Source of the DNA: an uncultured Caryophanales bacterium
GTDB taxonomy: Bacteria; Bacillota_I; Bacilli_A; RF39; UBA660
Assembly: GCA_947571655.1 (NCBI GenBank)
Contig: CANOYR010000003.1
Span: forward strand, 67,408 to 102,834
Length of the DNA stretch: 35,427 nucleotides
Direction: 5' to 3'
Shown here one piece after another: positions 20,964 to 31,100 of this stretch; the stretch's first letter is position 1; every line of letters begins with the position of its first letter. The position numbers and the translations under genes are program-made. The notes beneath the pieces were generated by a model. That model was not told where the DNA came from. It ran no database searches and saw nothing but the letters and a program-made list of their open reading frames with translations.

Positions 20964-21368
20964 ATGATAGAAAATGATGTATTAGAAGATGACTTTTTAA
21001 AAGATAACATGGCAATAGATGATGTTTTGGAAAGTCAATTATCAGAAATGAGATTGATTGAGTTTCATAAAGGCAATTTAGAATCTGATATTGATACCAG
21101 TAGAGATGAAGTATTTAAATTAATGCTTAAAAGAGCAAAATATATCGCATTAGATACACTTTATCCATTTGACTTAGAAAAAGAAGAATTGCCAAAAAGA
21201 ATACAAGATGATTGGCAAGTAAGATGTGCTTGTGAATTGTTTGAAAAAATTGATAGTCAAAATGTTCAATCTTACAGTGAGAATAGTCTATCAATTACAT
21301 ACTTCACAGGACTATTGTCTAATGATTTAATGAAAGAATTAACACCTAAAGCAGGTGTTCCTAAATGA
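20964..21368 (+). CDS. Head-tail connector (adaptor, gp6-like)
   Basis: This gene encodes 134 residues, acidic and helical, directly after the capsid gene, where the HK97 gp6/SPP1 gp15-type adaptor is normally encoded. The segment DEVFKLMLKRAKYIALDTLY, followed by RIQDDWQVRCACELFEK, has the helix pattern of that family. The start at 20964 is chosen because AAGGAG lies eight bases upstream; GTG 20955 overlaps that site. The call rests mainly on gene order. Confidence 0.7.
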   Translation: MIENDVLEDDFLKDNMAIDDVLESQLSEMRLIEFHKGNLESDIDTSRDEVFKLMLKRAKYIALDTLYPFDLEKEELPKRIQDDWQVRCACELFEKIDSQNVQSYSENSLSITYFTGLLSNDLMKELTPKAGVPK

Positions 21369-21724
21369 GCATAAAGAATTGGAAGAAAACGATTTATATT
21401 GCTAAAAGAATTGAAACTACTACAGATGACTTTGCAAATGAGATTGTTATATATGAAGAACCACAAAAATATCAATTTAATGTTCAACCATTAAGTTCTG
21501 ATGTTGATTTGAGGGAATTTGGAGAAAAGGCAAGTATGATTCAAAAAGCAGTTATTCCAATAAAATATAAAGATGTTTTTAAAGAAAATGATATTGCTTA
21601 TTTAGATGGGATAAGTCCAATAGATGAGATTGTCTATGGAACTAATGCCAATTATAAATTAAAACCACCTAGAAATCAAAATAGGGCTATTGTTATCTAT
21701 TTTGAGAGAATAACAGGGAAGTAG
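21365..21724 (+). CDS. Head-closure (stopper) protein
   Basis: This gene encodes 119 residues, beta-rich, with IVIYEEPQKYQFNVQPLSSD near the N-terminus and a final IVIYFERI strand. Position two genes after the capsid and size fit the SPP1 gp16/HK97 gp7-type stopper that plugs the head after packaging. It overlaps the adaptor gene by four bases. Confidence 0.65.
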   Translation: MSIKNWKKTIYIAKRIETTTDDFANEIVIYEEPQKYQFNVQPLSSDVDLREFGEKASMIQKAVIPIKYKDVFKENDIAYLDGISPIDEIVYGTNANYKLKPPRNQNRAIVIYFERITGK

Positions 21725-21732
21725 GAATATAT

Positions 21733-21939
21733 ATGAACAAGTTAATTAAAGGCATGTTAGTTATGACTAATGTTGCAGATAAAGATGTAGATATGTATGT
21801 AAAATCTGGTTGGAAACTAGAAAAAACAAAACATAAGGTTTCTCTAAAAAAAGCAAATAAAAAAGATGATCCTAATATAGATGAATTGCTAGTAAGTAAT
21901 GTCGAAAATTCAATTACAAGCGACACTATCCAAGAATAG
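21733..21939 (+). CDS. Small structural-operon protein, unknown function
   Basis: This gene encodes 68 residues starting MNKLIKGMLVMTNVADKDVD. A short beta-helix N-terminus is followed by a basic linker and acidic tail. Similar small proteins occur between stopper and tail-completion genes in Firmicutes phages; the role is unknown. It overlaps the next gene by 41 bases. Confidence 0.6.
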   Translation: MNKLIKGMLVMTNVADKDVDMYVKSGWKLEKTKHKVSLKKANKKDDPNIDELLVSNVENSITSDTIQE

Positions 21940-22420
21940 TTTTAAAAATATTTCAACATATTTAGAAGAATATAAAAAAGCAATCCAAAAAGGTGCTGAT
22001 AATGGTGTTAAAAAGGTCACTGAAAAGGCTTTTGACATTGTTAAAGCAAATTGTTATACAAAAGGAATAGATAAGCATACAAGTCAAATAAATGCTGTAT
22101 ATGATGAAGAAACAAACGTAGGAAAAGTATATACTGACGATTGGGTTCTTATATTTAATGAAATGGGAACAGGAATTACTGGTAAAAATAACCCATATCC
22201 TAATTCTTCTAAAACATTTTCTTCTTGGAAATACGATGTCAATCAACATGGGGAAAAAGGATGGCGATATCCAAAGGATGATGGAACTTATGGATGGACA
22301 AAAGGATTACCATCTAAGCACATGTTTTATGATACATTTAATCAATTAAAAGATATTTTAGGAGATACTGTTTCTGTCGAAATAACTAAAACTATGGAGA
22401 ATTTATACAATGGTAAATAA
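21899..22420 (+). CDS. HK97 gp10-like tail completion protein
   Basis: This gene encodes 173 residues. The N-terminal helix AIQKGADNGVKKVTEKAFDI, followed by a central VLIFNEMGTGI strand-turn and the LPSKHMFYDTFNQLKD segment, is the characteristic layout of HK97 gp10-like proteins, which work at the head-tail joining step. The start lies within the preceding gene (41-base overlap), unusually deep, with only a weak ribosome binding site. The loop region with WRYPKDDGTYGWT is longer than in the simplest family members. Confidence 0.82.
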   Translation: MSKIQLQATLSKNSFKNISTYLEEYKKAIQKGADNGVKKVTEKAFDIVKANCYTKGIDKHTSQINAVYDEETNVGKVYTDDWVLIFNEMGTGITGKNNPYPNSSKTFSSWKYDVNQHGEKGWRYPKDDGTYGWTKGLPSKHMFYDTFNQLKDILGDTVSVEITKTMENLYNGK

Positions 22421-22856
22421 ATTGCATGAACTTTATGAAGAAACTTTTTTAAATTTAAAAAAATACATATCAGATAATTCAATATACGAACCAGAATGTA
22501 AAAAAGTAAAACCTAATGAAATAGCGAAATTTCCATTAGTAACTTGTGTTGAGGGAGAGTATGAATATTCTTATACAACTTTACGTCATACAGATGAAAT
22601 ATATATTTTTAATCTTATGGAAATTAATATTTTTGCCCAAAACAAAGAAATTGATGGAAATCTAGTTAGTGGTGTGACTATTAAGGACGAAATTCGAAGT
22701 CATATAGAAAAGTATTTTCAAAATGAACTTCGATTAAAAGTCAAAACAGTCCCAAATGCGCCTAATGTAGATGAGACTGTTTATAGATGTATTATCTATG
22801 TTAGTTGTAAAGTAGATACTAAATTCAAGGATAAACTGGTACTTTATCCATATTAA
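22410..22856 (+). CDS. Tail terminator (Ne1-like) protein
   Basis: This gene encodes 148 residues with an alpha/beta layout: an N-terminal helix (LHELYEETFLNLKKYIS), a strand with FPLVTCVEGEYEY, and the ENINIF/VKDEIRSHIEKYF type core. Size and position between the gp10-like and major tail genes match tail terminator proteins, which cap the finished tail tube. It overlaps the gp10-like gene by 11 bases. Confidence 0.65.
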   Translation: MVNKLHELYEETFLNLKKYISDNSIYEPECKKVKPNEIAKFPLVTCVEGEYEYSYTTLRHTDEIYIFNLMEINIFAQNKEIDGNLVSGVTIKDEIRSHIEKYFQNELRLKVKTVPNAPNVDETVYRCIIYVSCKVDTKFKDKLVLYPY

Positions 22857-22867
22857 ACAAAAAAGAC

Positions 22868-22944
22868 TAGCAACTGGTACTTGCTAATCTAAGTGTAGAT
22901 AATTTTCTTTGCACAGATAATCTTTCTACGCTTTCATTGTACCA
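22868..22944 (+). promoter_or_regulatory. Leader structure of the major tail gene (shared-loop element, copy 2)
   Basis: Hairpin one is TAGCAA-CTGGTAC-TTGCTA (22868-22886). Hairpin two pairs 22891-22899 with 22925-22933 (9 bp, one G-U). It carries the 20-base sequence shared with the capsid leader (22906-22925). Bases TGGTAC of the first loop are complementary to GTACCA at 22939-22944, which would enclose hairpin two in a pseudoknot. The tail-tube start codon is 35 bases further on. Confidence 0.65.
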
Positions 22945-22978
22945 CAAATAAATAAAAATATCAATGGAAGGAAAATTA

Positions 22979-23413
22979 ATGGACGAAAAGAAAATTGCTC
23001 AAAGTGATGTTGGAACAATGTTATATGCAAAGGGTGCAGACAATAAGTACTCTGAATTAATAGAAATTATATCAGCACCTGCTGAAAGTACTGCTGGAGG
23101 AACAATTGAAGTTACGGTCTTAAAAAGCCCAACAAAACAATATATTCCAGATAGAGTGGATGTTCCAGAACAAGACTTTGGATATAACTATACAGAGGCT
23201 AATAGAGAAAAAGCAAATACTGTATGTGATGGTTCAGTACACGAATTCTTAGTAAAATTTCAAGATGGATCTGGTTATACAATTACTGGAACTGCTCAAA
23301 CTTGGACAAATGAAATTGGTAGAGGACAAGCTGTAGAGGGTACTTTACATATTGTAGCTACTGATATAGATTGGAAAACTTCAACAGAAGTAACAGCATT
23401 ACTAGCTGAGTAA
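22979..23413 (+). CDS. Major tail (tube) protein
   Basis: This gene encodes 144 residues, beta-rich, forming the stacked hexamer tube of the tail. The segment IEIISAPAESTAGGTIEVTV, followed by IPDRVDVPEQDFGYNY and the region ending AVEGTLHIVATDIDW, fits phage tail tube proteins. The start at 22979 is chosen because GGAAGGA lies eight bases upstream; the in-frame ATG at 22964 precedes that site. Its long structured leader suggests separate expression control, fitting a high-copy protein. Confidence 0.82.
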   Translation: MDEKKIAQSDVGTMLYAKGADNKYSELIEIISAPAESTAGGTIEVTVLKSPTKQYIPDRVDVPEQDFGYNYTEANREKANTVCDGSVHEFLVKFQDGSGYTITGTAQTWTNEIGRGQAVEGTLHIVATDIDWKTSTEVTALLAE

Positions 23414-23433
23414 TTAAAGGGAGATAAAAATAT

Positions 23434-23763
23434 ATGAATACATGTACTATCGAAATAAATGATAAAGAATATACACTTTGCTTAACTCGTGAATCAATAA
23501 AAACAATTGAAAATATGGGATTCAATATTCAAAATTTTATTCAAAAACCAATAACATATCAAGATATATTGTGGTATGGAGGTTTTATCGCAAATCACCC
23601 TGATGTAAACCCTAACTTAGCGATTAAGTTAATGGAAACTTATCAAAAAGAGGGAGATGTTAGTGAAGTGTTAGAGTTCTTAAGCGAAGAATATTCAAAT
23701 TTTGTCAATGCCCCAGCCGATACAGCTTCAAAGAAGAAAAAAGCGAAGATAGTCAAGGCATAG
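23434..23763 (+). CDS. Tail assembly chaperone (gpG-like)
   Basis: This gene encodes 109 residues, directly after the tube gene. Helical sequence such as YTLCLTRESIKTIENMGFNI is typical of gpG-type chaperones that coat the tape measure protein during tail assembly. It ends in a Lys-rich stretch (SKKKKAKIVKA) encoded over an A-rich slip site. A minus-one shift at 23736-23742 fuses it to the following frame, giving a ~240-residue gpGT-like product. Confidence 0.82.
   Translation: MNTCTIEINDKEYTLCLTRESIKTIENMGFNIQNFIQKPITYQDILWYGGFIANHPDVNPNLAIKLMETYQKEGDVSEVLEFLSEEYSNFVNAPADTASKKKKAKIVKA
23736..23742 (+). promoter_or_regulatory. Programmed -1 frameshift site GAAAAAA
   Basis: In the zero frame the ribosome reads AAG-AAA-AAA-GCG. 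A shift back by one base within the six A residues opens the second frame, which stays open to 24155. The heptamer is G-AAA-AAA rather than a perfect X-XXY-YYZ, but both lysine codons can re-pair on A-rich sequence. The overlap of frames matches lambda-like G/GT organisation. Confidence 0.7.
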
Positions 23764-24155
23764 ACAATAACGAAATAGAGGAAAATAAGTATCAGAATTT
23801 AACTGATTATTTTAAAGACTTATTACCTTATGCGATTGAATACGGTATGTCTATAAAAGAGTTTTGGGAAGATGACCCAGACCTATTCTGGGCATACCGT
23901 TTTTCTTATATTAATCAAAAAAAAGTAAAACAAGAAGAAATGAATACACATTGTTGGTTACAAGGTGCCTATTTTTATGAAGCAATATCGGTGGCTTTAT
24001 CTAATGCTTTCAGTAAAAAGAAAATAGAATATCGTAATCAGCCTTATGATTTCAATTCTACAGAGGTAACAAAACAAAGTAAGTTAGAACAACGATTAAA
24101 GAAAAGAGCAATGGAAATTAAAAACTTACTTGGAGACAAGAAAAATGGAAAATGA
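23740..24155 (+). CDS. Tail assembly chaperone frameshift extension (gpT-like)
   Basis: This frame has no good start of its own near the slip site and is best read as the C-terminal part of the fused gpGT product. Readable sequence includes the acidic EIEENKYQNL and YFKDLLPYAIEYGMSIKEF, then FWEDDPDLFWAYRFSY and a Lys-rich tail; the WEDDP and W-A-Y pattern is common in gpT parts. It ends a few bases inside the tape measure gene. In lambda the T domain recruits the tube protein to the tape measure. Confidence 0.78.
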
Positions 24156-27100
24156 ATTAAGTATAAAAATTAGTGCTACAGCTGAAAAGGCACTAAAGTC
24201 TATAGATAAATTAATTCCTAAAATCAACAAGACTGAAAATTGTGTAAGTAAAATGCTTTTACAATTTGATAGAAAAGGTCAAATAAGTGGTTTTACTGCT
24301 GAATTAAAAGATCTCGATTCAGAAATGAATAAGGTTACTAAAGGTAGTAAAAATTTAAAAAATGCTTTAAATCTTGGTGCTACATTTGCAATAGCTAGTA
24401 AAGTTTTTAGAAGTGGCTTAGATTGGATGGGGAAGTCAAATGAGTATTCAGAGGCATTGAACTTATTCAATGTAGTTCTAGATAAATCAACAAAAAAAGG
24501 AATTCGTTTTCAAAATGTTATGAATGAGGCATTTGGAACAAACCAAGCAGAAACATTAACAAGGCAAGGTTTATATCAATCTATGGCAGAAAATATGGGT
24601 ATAGCACAAGAATATGCCTATATTATGTCAGAAACATCTACAAAGTTAGTTAATGATATATCTTCTTTATATAACAAAAATGAAAATGTGGTTGCAGAAG
24701 CTTTAAGAGCAGGAGTATATGCCGGACAAACAAAACCTTTAAGAAGTTTCGGAATGGATATTACTGAAAAATCTTTACAACCTATTTTAGATGAAATTGG
24801 ATTAAAAAATTCGGATGGTAGTGCAAGAACTGTGCGTGATTTGTCACAAGCAGAAAAGCAAATAGTGAGATATTTATCAGTATTAAAACAGTCAAGTGAA
24901 GCACATGGAGATTGGGCTAATACAATAGAATCTCCTTCTAATCAATTAAAAATATTTAATAACCAATTAGTAGAAGCGCAAAGAGCTTTTGCCAATCTAT
25001 TCATAGGAACATTTGGACAAATATTACCGTATGCAAATGCAATATTAATGGTTATTAAAGAAGTGTCTAATGCAATTGCTACAATGTTTGGTATTGAAAT
25101 AAGCGACTATAATACTGGAATTGCCGATATGAGTGACACCTTTGTTGATGTAGAAGATAATATTGGTGGTGCAACTGGTGCATTAAAGGAATTAAAAAGA
25201 GAAACGTTAGGTTTCGATCAAATAAATAATATTAATGAAGATAAAGGAAGTAGTGGTGGTTCTGGTAGCTCAATAAATGGGGGTATAGATAAAAAATTAT
25301 TAGACGCCATTAAGTCTTATGATAATGGTATGGATTCAGTTCGAATGAAAGCCTTAGATATTAGAGATAGAATCATGGAATGGCTTGGCTTCACGAAAGA
25401 AATAGATCCATTAACTGGAAAAGTATCTTTCAGATTTGCTGATACAAATTCAACATTATGTAAAATTGTAGTAGCTTTAAAAAACATAATTGTTAATGGT
25501 GGAAAAGCTATTGCAGGAGTATTTAATGTATTAAAAAAAGATTTTGATAATGGCATTTTTGGAAAAGCAATTGTATTTGCTTTAGAATCAGTTAATAACG
25601 TTTTAAGTTTTATTGGTAAAAATAAAACAGCACAAAAAGTAATTGCTAGAATTTTAGAATTATTGATGGGAATCAAAACTTTAAAATTAATTCCGGGTGG
25701 AAATCAATTATTATCTCTAATTGGAACATTATCAAAAAAAACAAGCAGTTTTGGAACAATTTTATCTAATTTAATTGGACACATAAGAGTATATACCAAT
25801 TTGGCAGGAAAAGATGGACTAACAGCAACTAATAAGTTAACAGCAGGAATTGTTGAAGGAACTAAGGCATGGCAACAAAATTTATCGACAATAGATAAAT
25901 GGAAGGTTGCTTTGACTGGAATTGCAACTGGAGTGGCTGGATTAACTGGTATTGCTATGGCTATGGAAGATATTTCGACAAGTGGCTTTAATATGGCGAA
26001 TAGTCTTGGGCTTGTTGCGAGTGGATTAGGAACGGTGACAAGTTTTGCAATGACTGGAACTGCAATATTACCTGGTTGGGGAACTGCTATTGGTGCATGT
26101 GTTGGAGTTCTTGCAAGTTTAACTACTGCTTTAAGTGGCTATAAATCAGAATCTCAAATGGCCTTAGAATCGGCAAAAAAAAGAAGAGAAGAGGCAGAAA
26201 AATATGTAGAGTCAGTAAAACAAGAAAAACAAGCTATTGAAGATTCTGTATCAAACGCAATTGCCATTACGACTTATCATGAACAATTATTAGCCGAATT
26301 ACAAAATATTGTTGACGCAAACGGAAAGGTAAAAGATGGATATCAAGATCGAGCTAATTTTATTTTAACTGAATTAAATAAAGCTTATGGAATAGAGTAC
26401 TCATTAGTAGATGGGCAAATTCAAAATTATAATTTATTAATAGATAGCATTAAAGGTGTTATAGAAACAAAAAAAGCTGAAATTTTATTGAATGCTAATG
26501 AAAAAGCGTATTCCGACGCTATTCAACAAAGAGCCACAGCATGGAAAAATGCCAATGACGCTTATAAAATATATGAGAAGTCTCAAGAAGAAGCCAACAA
26601 AAAAGAAGAAGAAATTGCTAATTTAAGAAAACAAAGAGATGAAGCTATGGCAAGAGGGGGATATGTGAATGCTGAGATTGCACATAAGTTAGCTTTGGAA
26701 ATAGGTATTCAAGAGGCAAACTTAAAACAGTTAACTGAAACTGCAAATAAAAATAAAGATACTTATGATCTCCTAAACTCTACTTATAAGGGATATTGTG
26801 AAGATATTATAAATTATGAAAATTTGTCAACTGATGTTATAACAGGAAATGCAGAAAAAATAGAAGAATCAGTAAAGAACTATTCAGAAGTTATACAAAC
26901 AGAAAACGGAAAAGTCAATATGTCAGAAGCTGAAAAACTTGCTTTTTATAAGCAAAATGGCGATAAAATTATTGAACATTTAAGAAGCCAAGGCGAAGAA
27001 ATAACTGATGAAATGAGAAATCAAGCATATTCTCAATATAATATTCTCGTAGAAAATTTAGTGAATCAAACTAAAACAGTTGAAGATTTAACTCCCGAAA

Positions 27101-27684
27101 ATGTACAGAGGTGGGCTACTTTAGGAAGTCAAGACGCTGACGCTTTTAAAAATGCTATATCTAAATTGCCTGAGGATGTTAAATATTCATTATATAACAA
27201 AATGATATTATCTGGCTCAGAGCTAGGGAAAGTATTTGGAGATTCTTTATCAAATAATATGAAAGTTAACAGCGCAACCTTAAACTCTACTTGGAATCAT
27301 TCTATACAAGAAATTCAAAAGAAAATTAGTCAATTAGGTGGAATTGCTGGAGGTTCTGTATTAGGTGTTGCAGCGAACTTACGAATTAATGGATATACAA
27401 ATGGTGGTTTCCCAGAAGACGGATTTTTCTTTGCTAATCACAATGAATTAGTAGGAAAGTTTTCGAATGGTAGAACAGCAGTAGCTAATAATGGACAAAT
27501 CATAGAAGGTATAAAAGCAGGTGTTTATGAGGCAGTATCAATGGCTTTAGTAAGCAACATGAGTTCAACTAATGTTGATATTAATGTTCATGCAGATGAA
27601 GGAATAATTGTAGAAAAAGCAGTGAATGGAATACAACAACACGTAAATCAAACAGGAGAGCTTCCTTTTACTGTACCAGTATAG
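24145..27684 (+). CDS. Tape measure protein
   Basis: The tape measure sets tail length and passes through the tube. At 1179 residues it predicts a tail of about 175 nm by the usual 0.15 nm per residue. It has an N-terminal helical part, a PS-like region (about 230-400) with Gly/Ser linker GSSGGSGSS, a hydrophobic stretch (about 590-675, e.g. VALTGIATGVAGLTGIAMAM) suited to membrane insertion, then coiled coils (about 680-870, e.g. ESAKKRREEAEKYVESVKQE). The start at 24145 follows GGAG with proper spacing; TTG 24130 precedes that site. No lysozyme or peptidase domain was recognised. Confidence 0.93.
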   Translation: MENELSIKISATAEKALKSIDKLIPKINKTENCVSKMLLQFDRKGQISGFTAELKDLDSEMNKVTKGSKNLKNALNLGATFAIASKVFRSGLDWMGKSNEYSEALNLFNVVLDKSTKKGIRFQNVMNEAFGTNQAETLTRQGLYQSMAENMGIAQEYAYIMSETSTKLVNDISSLYNKNENVVAEALRAGVYAGQTKPLRSFGMDITEKSLQPILDEIGLKNSDGSARTVRDLSQAEKQIVRYLSVLKQSSEAHGDWANTIESPSNQLKIFNNQLVEAQRAFANLFIGTFGQILPYANAILMVIKEVSNAIATMFGIEISDYNTGIADMSDTFVDVEDNIGGATGALKELKRETLGFDQINNINEDKGSSGGSGSSINGGIDKKLLDAIKSYDNGMDSVRMKALDIRDRIMEWLGFTKEIDPLTGKVSFRFADTNSTLCKIVVALKNIIVNGGKAIAGVFNVLKKDFDNGIFGKAIVFALESVNNVLSFIGKNKTAQKVIARILELLMGIKTLKLIPGGNQLLSLIGTLSKKTSSFGTILSNLIGHIRVYTNLAGKDGLTATNKLTAGIVEGTKAWQQNLSTIDKWKVALTGIATGVAGLTGIAMAMEDISTSGFNMANSLGLVASGLGTVTSFAMTGTAILPGWGTAIGACVGVLASLTTALSGYKSESQMALESAKKRREEAEKYVESVKQEKQAIEDSVSNAIAITTYHEQLLAELQNIVDANGKVKDGYQDRANFILTELNKAYGIEYSLVDGQIQNYNLLIDSIKGVIETKKAEILLNANEKAYSDAIQQRATAWKNANDAYKIYEKSQEEANKKEEEIANLRKQRDEAMARGGYVNAEIAHKLALEIGIQEANLKQLTETANKNKDTYDLLNSTYKGYCEDIINYENLSTDVITGNAEKIEESVKNYSEVIQTENGKVNMSEAEKLAFYKQNGDKIIEHLRSQGEEITDEMRNQAYSQYNILVENLVNQTKTVEDLTPENVQRWATLGSQDADAFKNAISKLPEDVKYSLYNKMILSGSELGKVFGDSLSNNMKVNSATLNSTWNHSIQEIQKKISQLGGIAGGSVLGVAANLRINGYTNGGFPEDGFFFANHNELVGKFSNGRTAVANNGQIIEGIKAGVYEAVSMALVSNMSSTNVDINVHADEGIIVEKAVNGIQQHVNQTGELPFTVPV

Positions 27685-27691
27685 GAGATTA

Positions 27692-28141
27692 ATGAACGAA
27701 AACTTAACAATATCTCCATTAAATTTTACATCACGAGGAAATAACTATTCGTTAAATGCTTCAGCTTTAACATTCACAGTAAAAATCAACGGAAAAGACG
27801 TATCTAATTATTTAACAATGGGTACGTCTGTCGGTTGGTATGATGTATCAAAAAACAGTGGACGTGATGTAACGAATGCAAATGGAACAATGATATTAAA
27901 TGTTGTTAATACTAAATATAGACTTGATTTAGTATGCAGACATTTAACAAATGAAGAATTTATAGATTTTTATAGTGAAATAAAGAAAAAACCTACTATG
28001 AACGTAGAATTTTATAATCCTTTTACAGGACAAATGCAAACTGCACATGTTTATAGAGGAGATAGAAGTGCAAGTCCTTATATGCCTTATGGCAGTGGAA
28101 TATTATTTGAGGGACCGACACAAGCACTTATTGAACTGTAG
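27692..28141 (+). CDS. Small tail-tip protein (DUF6711-like)
   Basis: This gene encodes 149 residues. The opening FTVKINGKDVSNYL, then VGWYDVSKNSGRDVTNANG and a VVNTKYRLDLVCRHLTNEEF segment resemble small DUF6711 phage proteins encoded between tape measure and tail-tip genes. The position fits a distal-tail component. GGAGA lies before the start. Function beyond tail structure is unproven. Confidence 0.7.
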   Translation: MNENLTISPLNFTSRGNNYSLNASALTFTVKINGKDVSNYLTMGTSVGWYDVSKNSGRDVTNANGTMILNVVNTKYRLDLVCRHLTNEEFIDFYSEIKKKPTMNVEFYNPFTGQMQTAHVYRGDRSASPYMPYGSGILFEGPTQALIEL

Positions 28142-28147
28142 GTGTTA

Positions 28148-31100
28148 ATGACAGATAAATTTAAACTAAAATGTAAAGAATTTACTTATCAAGATAGGTT
28201 AGGAAAAATAGAATATGACAATGATCAGGTTATTTCTGGTTCAGATTATTTACAAAAAATAGTTATTGATGATTCTTGTATAACAAATGGAACAATTGTA
28301 GGATCTATTTATGCAAAATCTATTACTTTTGAAACTTTAGAAGTATATGATTTATCAGATAAGGAGATAGACGCTCAAATAGGTGTCATATACGACGATA
28401 ATTCGACAGAATATATCAAAATGGGTAAATATACTATCCAAGACGAAACTAACCAAGAAACGGCTAAAAACGGGCAATACAAAGGCCTTGATAATTTAAG
28501 ATTATTAGATACAGAATATGTATGTAATATTACAGATTTTGCAAATATAACTATTAAAGATTTTTTAGTAGATGTATGTAATCAATTAAATTTAACATTA
28601 GGAACAACTAATTTTACTAATGATAATTTACCAGTCAAAGGAAATCCTTTCACAAATAAGGAAACTTGTAGAACTGTACTGAAATCTATTCTTAATTGTA
28701 GTCTTAATTTTGCAATTATAGATGTAGATACAAATAGTTTAGTAATTAGATGGCTTGATGATGAAGTTAGTGAAACTTTTACAAAAGATGATTATGATAA
28801 TTTAGAAAAAAATAATGTATATAGTCCAATTAATTCACTTATTATAAGAGATTCTGTTATAAGTGGAGAAAATGTAATAAGACAAGATGAAATAAGTATT
28901 GCAGAAATTGGAGAAAATCAATTTATTATAGAAGATACTTATTTCTTATATACAGAAGAATTAAGAGATTTAGCAATAGATAATCTTTGGGATAAAGTAA
29001 AAGGATTAACTTATATAGATTGTAAGTTAACCACATCATTAGGAAGACCTTATTTAAAAGTAGGTCAAAAAATATCTATTGAAGACGATAATGGAAATTA
29101 TTTTGATACTTATGTATTAAAACATCAGTTTACTTATGATGGGACATTTTATAGCGTCATAGAAAGTCCAGCTCTAACAAAAGAAGAAGAAAAAAGAAAA
29201 AATACTACTGATATAAAAACTAGATTTCGTAATACAGAAAGAATAGTAGATAAGATTAATGGGCAAATAATAGATATTATTGAAGAACAAACTGATACAA
29301 AAGATAGATTAAATCAAACTATATCTACTTTAGATGGAACTACACAAACAGTTAGTAAAGTAGAAACAGATATTGCAAATATTACAAATACAACCCAGGA
29401 ATCTATTGGAGGAAATCATTTATGTATAGATGATACTTTTAATAGCAATGCTCTAGAATATACAATTCATGGTAAAAGTGAACAAGAAGTTGCAATTTTA
29501 GGAAGTAGAATTAATTATTTTAACTTTAAAACATGGAAAAATAACGTTGGAGTAAATCAAGGAAATATCTCTTTCGATGGCGAGACTTTGATTATGTCTA
29601 ATCCTACATCAACAGATCAATACACCATTTTATTTCCGAATGTTATAGATTCGACTGAAAAAACAAAAAAAAGTTGTCTAGAAGCAGGAGTAAATATTGA
29701 GAATTGGTCTTATCTAACATTATCTTATGATAATCCAAATCACGTAAAAAGTCAGTCGCATATTTTTCTTTACGACGAAAATTTTAATTTACTCGAAACA
29801 TATAGTAGTGAAATCACAACTGATGAAAACGGAAGACATGTCCAATTAATAGTTGGCCCAAACGCAAAATATTGTTATTTTAGAATAGATAATAAAAGTT
29901 TTGGAGAAGATAATACAACACTTATTGTTAAAAACGTAACAATAATAAACAGTGTTTGGTATAATTATATACCATTTATAATACCAAAACCAACACCAAC
30001 TAATCCATCAGAAATAAAAACAATACCAAATATTAGAAATCTACTTGACACTGACTTATCAAAAATTACAAATAAAGGATTAAATTTTGAATATGAGGGA
30101 AGTACAGTTAAAATCGACGGAACTTCTACGAACGTTGGGCAAAACATTGTAAAAACAAAAACAAAATTAAAGAAAGGAATATATACAATTTCATTTTGGA
30201 AACTAGGAGGAACATTAGAACGGAAAGATTCTAATGATTGCCAACTATTTGTACAAACGTCTGATGGTACAACTGAAAGATTAACTAACATTACAGGAAC
30301 AAGACTTGAAAATGGTGAAAATGCTAAAACAACTATAACTTTGAAAGAAGAAAAAGAAATATATCTATATTTTTATCATAAAGATAGCTTAATATTTAAC
30401 AATTACGAGATTGGTGTTCAAATTGAAAAAGGAAGCATTGCTCATGATTATCGTCCATCAGGTTCATGGGCAAAAATAAGAGTTACTGGTGAAAATCAAT
30501 TTTTTCTAAGAAATCCTAGTTGTAGAGGCTATTCTTATGGTTTGCCACATAACACAACGAATTCTATTGAAATAAAGAGTTACGATAGTAATAATTTATC
30601 ATTTTCAATGACAGCAAATGGGTATGCCTATATTTTAAGCAATACTCATTATTTAAAACCAAACACGGATTACCTTTTATCTTATAATCGCAAAAATAAT
30701 AATTATCCTGCGCCTAGTAATACAAGATATTATATTTATGATTTTGATGAAAATGGTGATTATGTATTAAATCAAAATTCATCAGATCCAGACGGTGATA
30801 AACAATATTTATTTACTACAAATAACAAAGGAATGGTAGCTTTTGCTTGGGGTGGGGATAACAAATGCTCGGGAGCTTCATCAATAATTTCTAATATTAT
30901 GATTGTAGAAAAAGTAGATAATGTAGAGTATGAACCATCTAAAGAAAATGAAGTTCTGATAGATTTAAACAAACCTAACTTATTTAATAAAAATGACTAT
31001 GGGTTTGTTCAAAATGCAAATATTGATTCGACTGGTTTGATTAAGGATGATTCAGTATTTGATCTACTATATTTCAAACTTTCAAAAGGAACATATAAAA

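Noticed and set aside
24279..25676. Minus-strand frames in the tape measure gene
   Set aside because: They are shadows of the plus-strand gene without ribosome binding sites.
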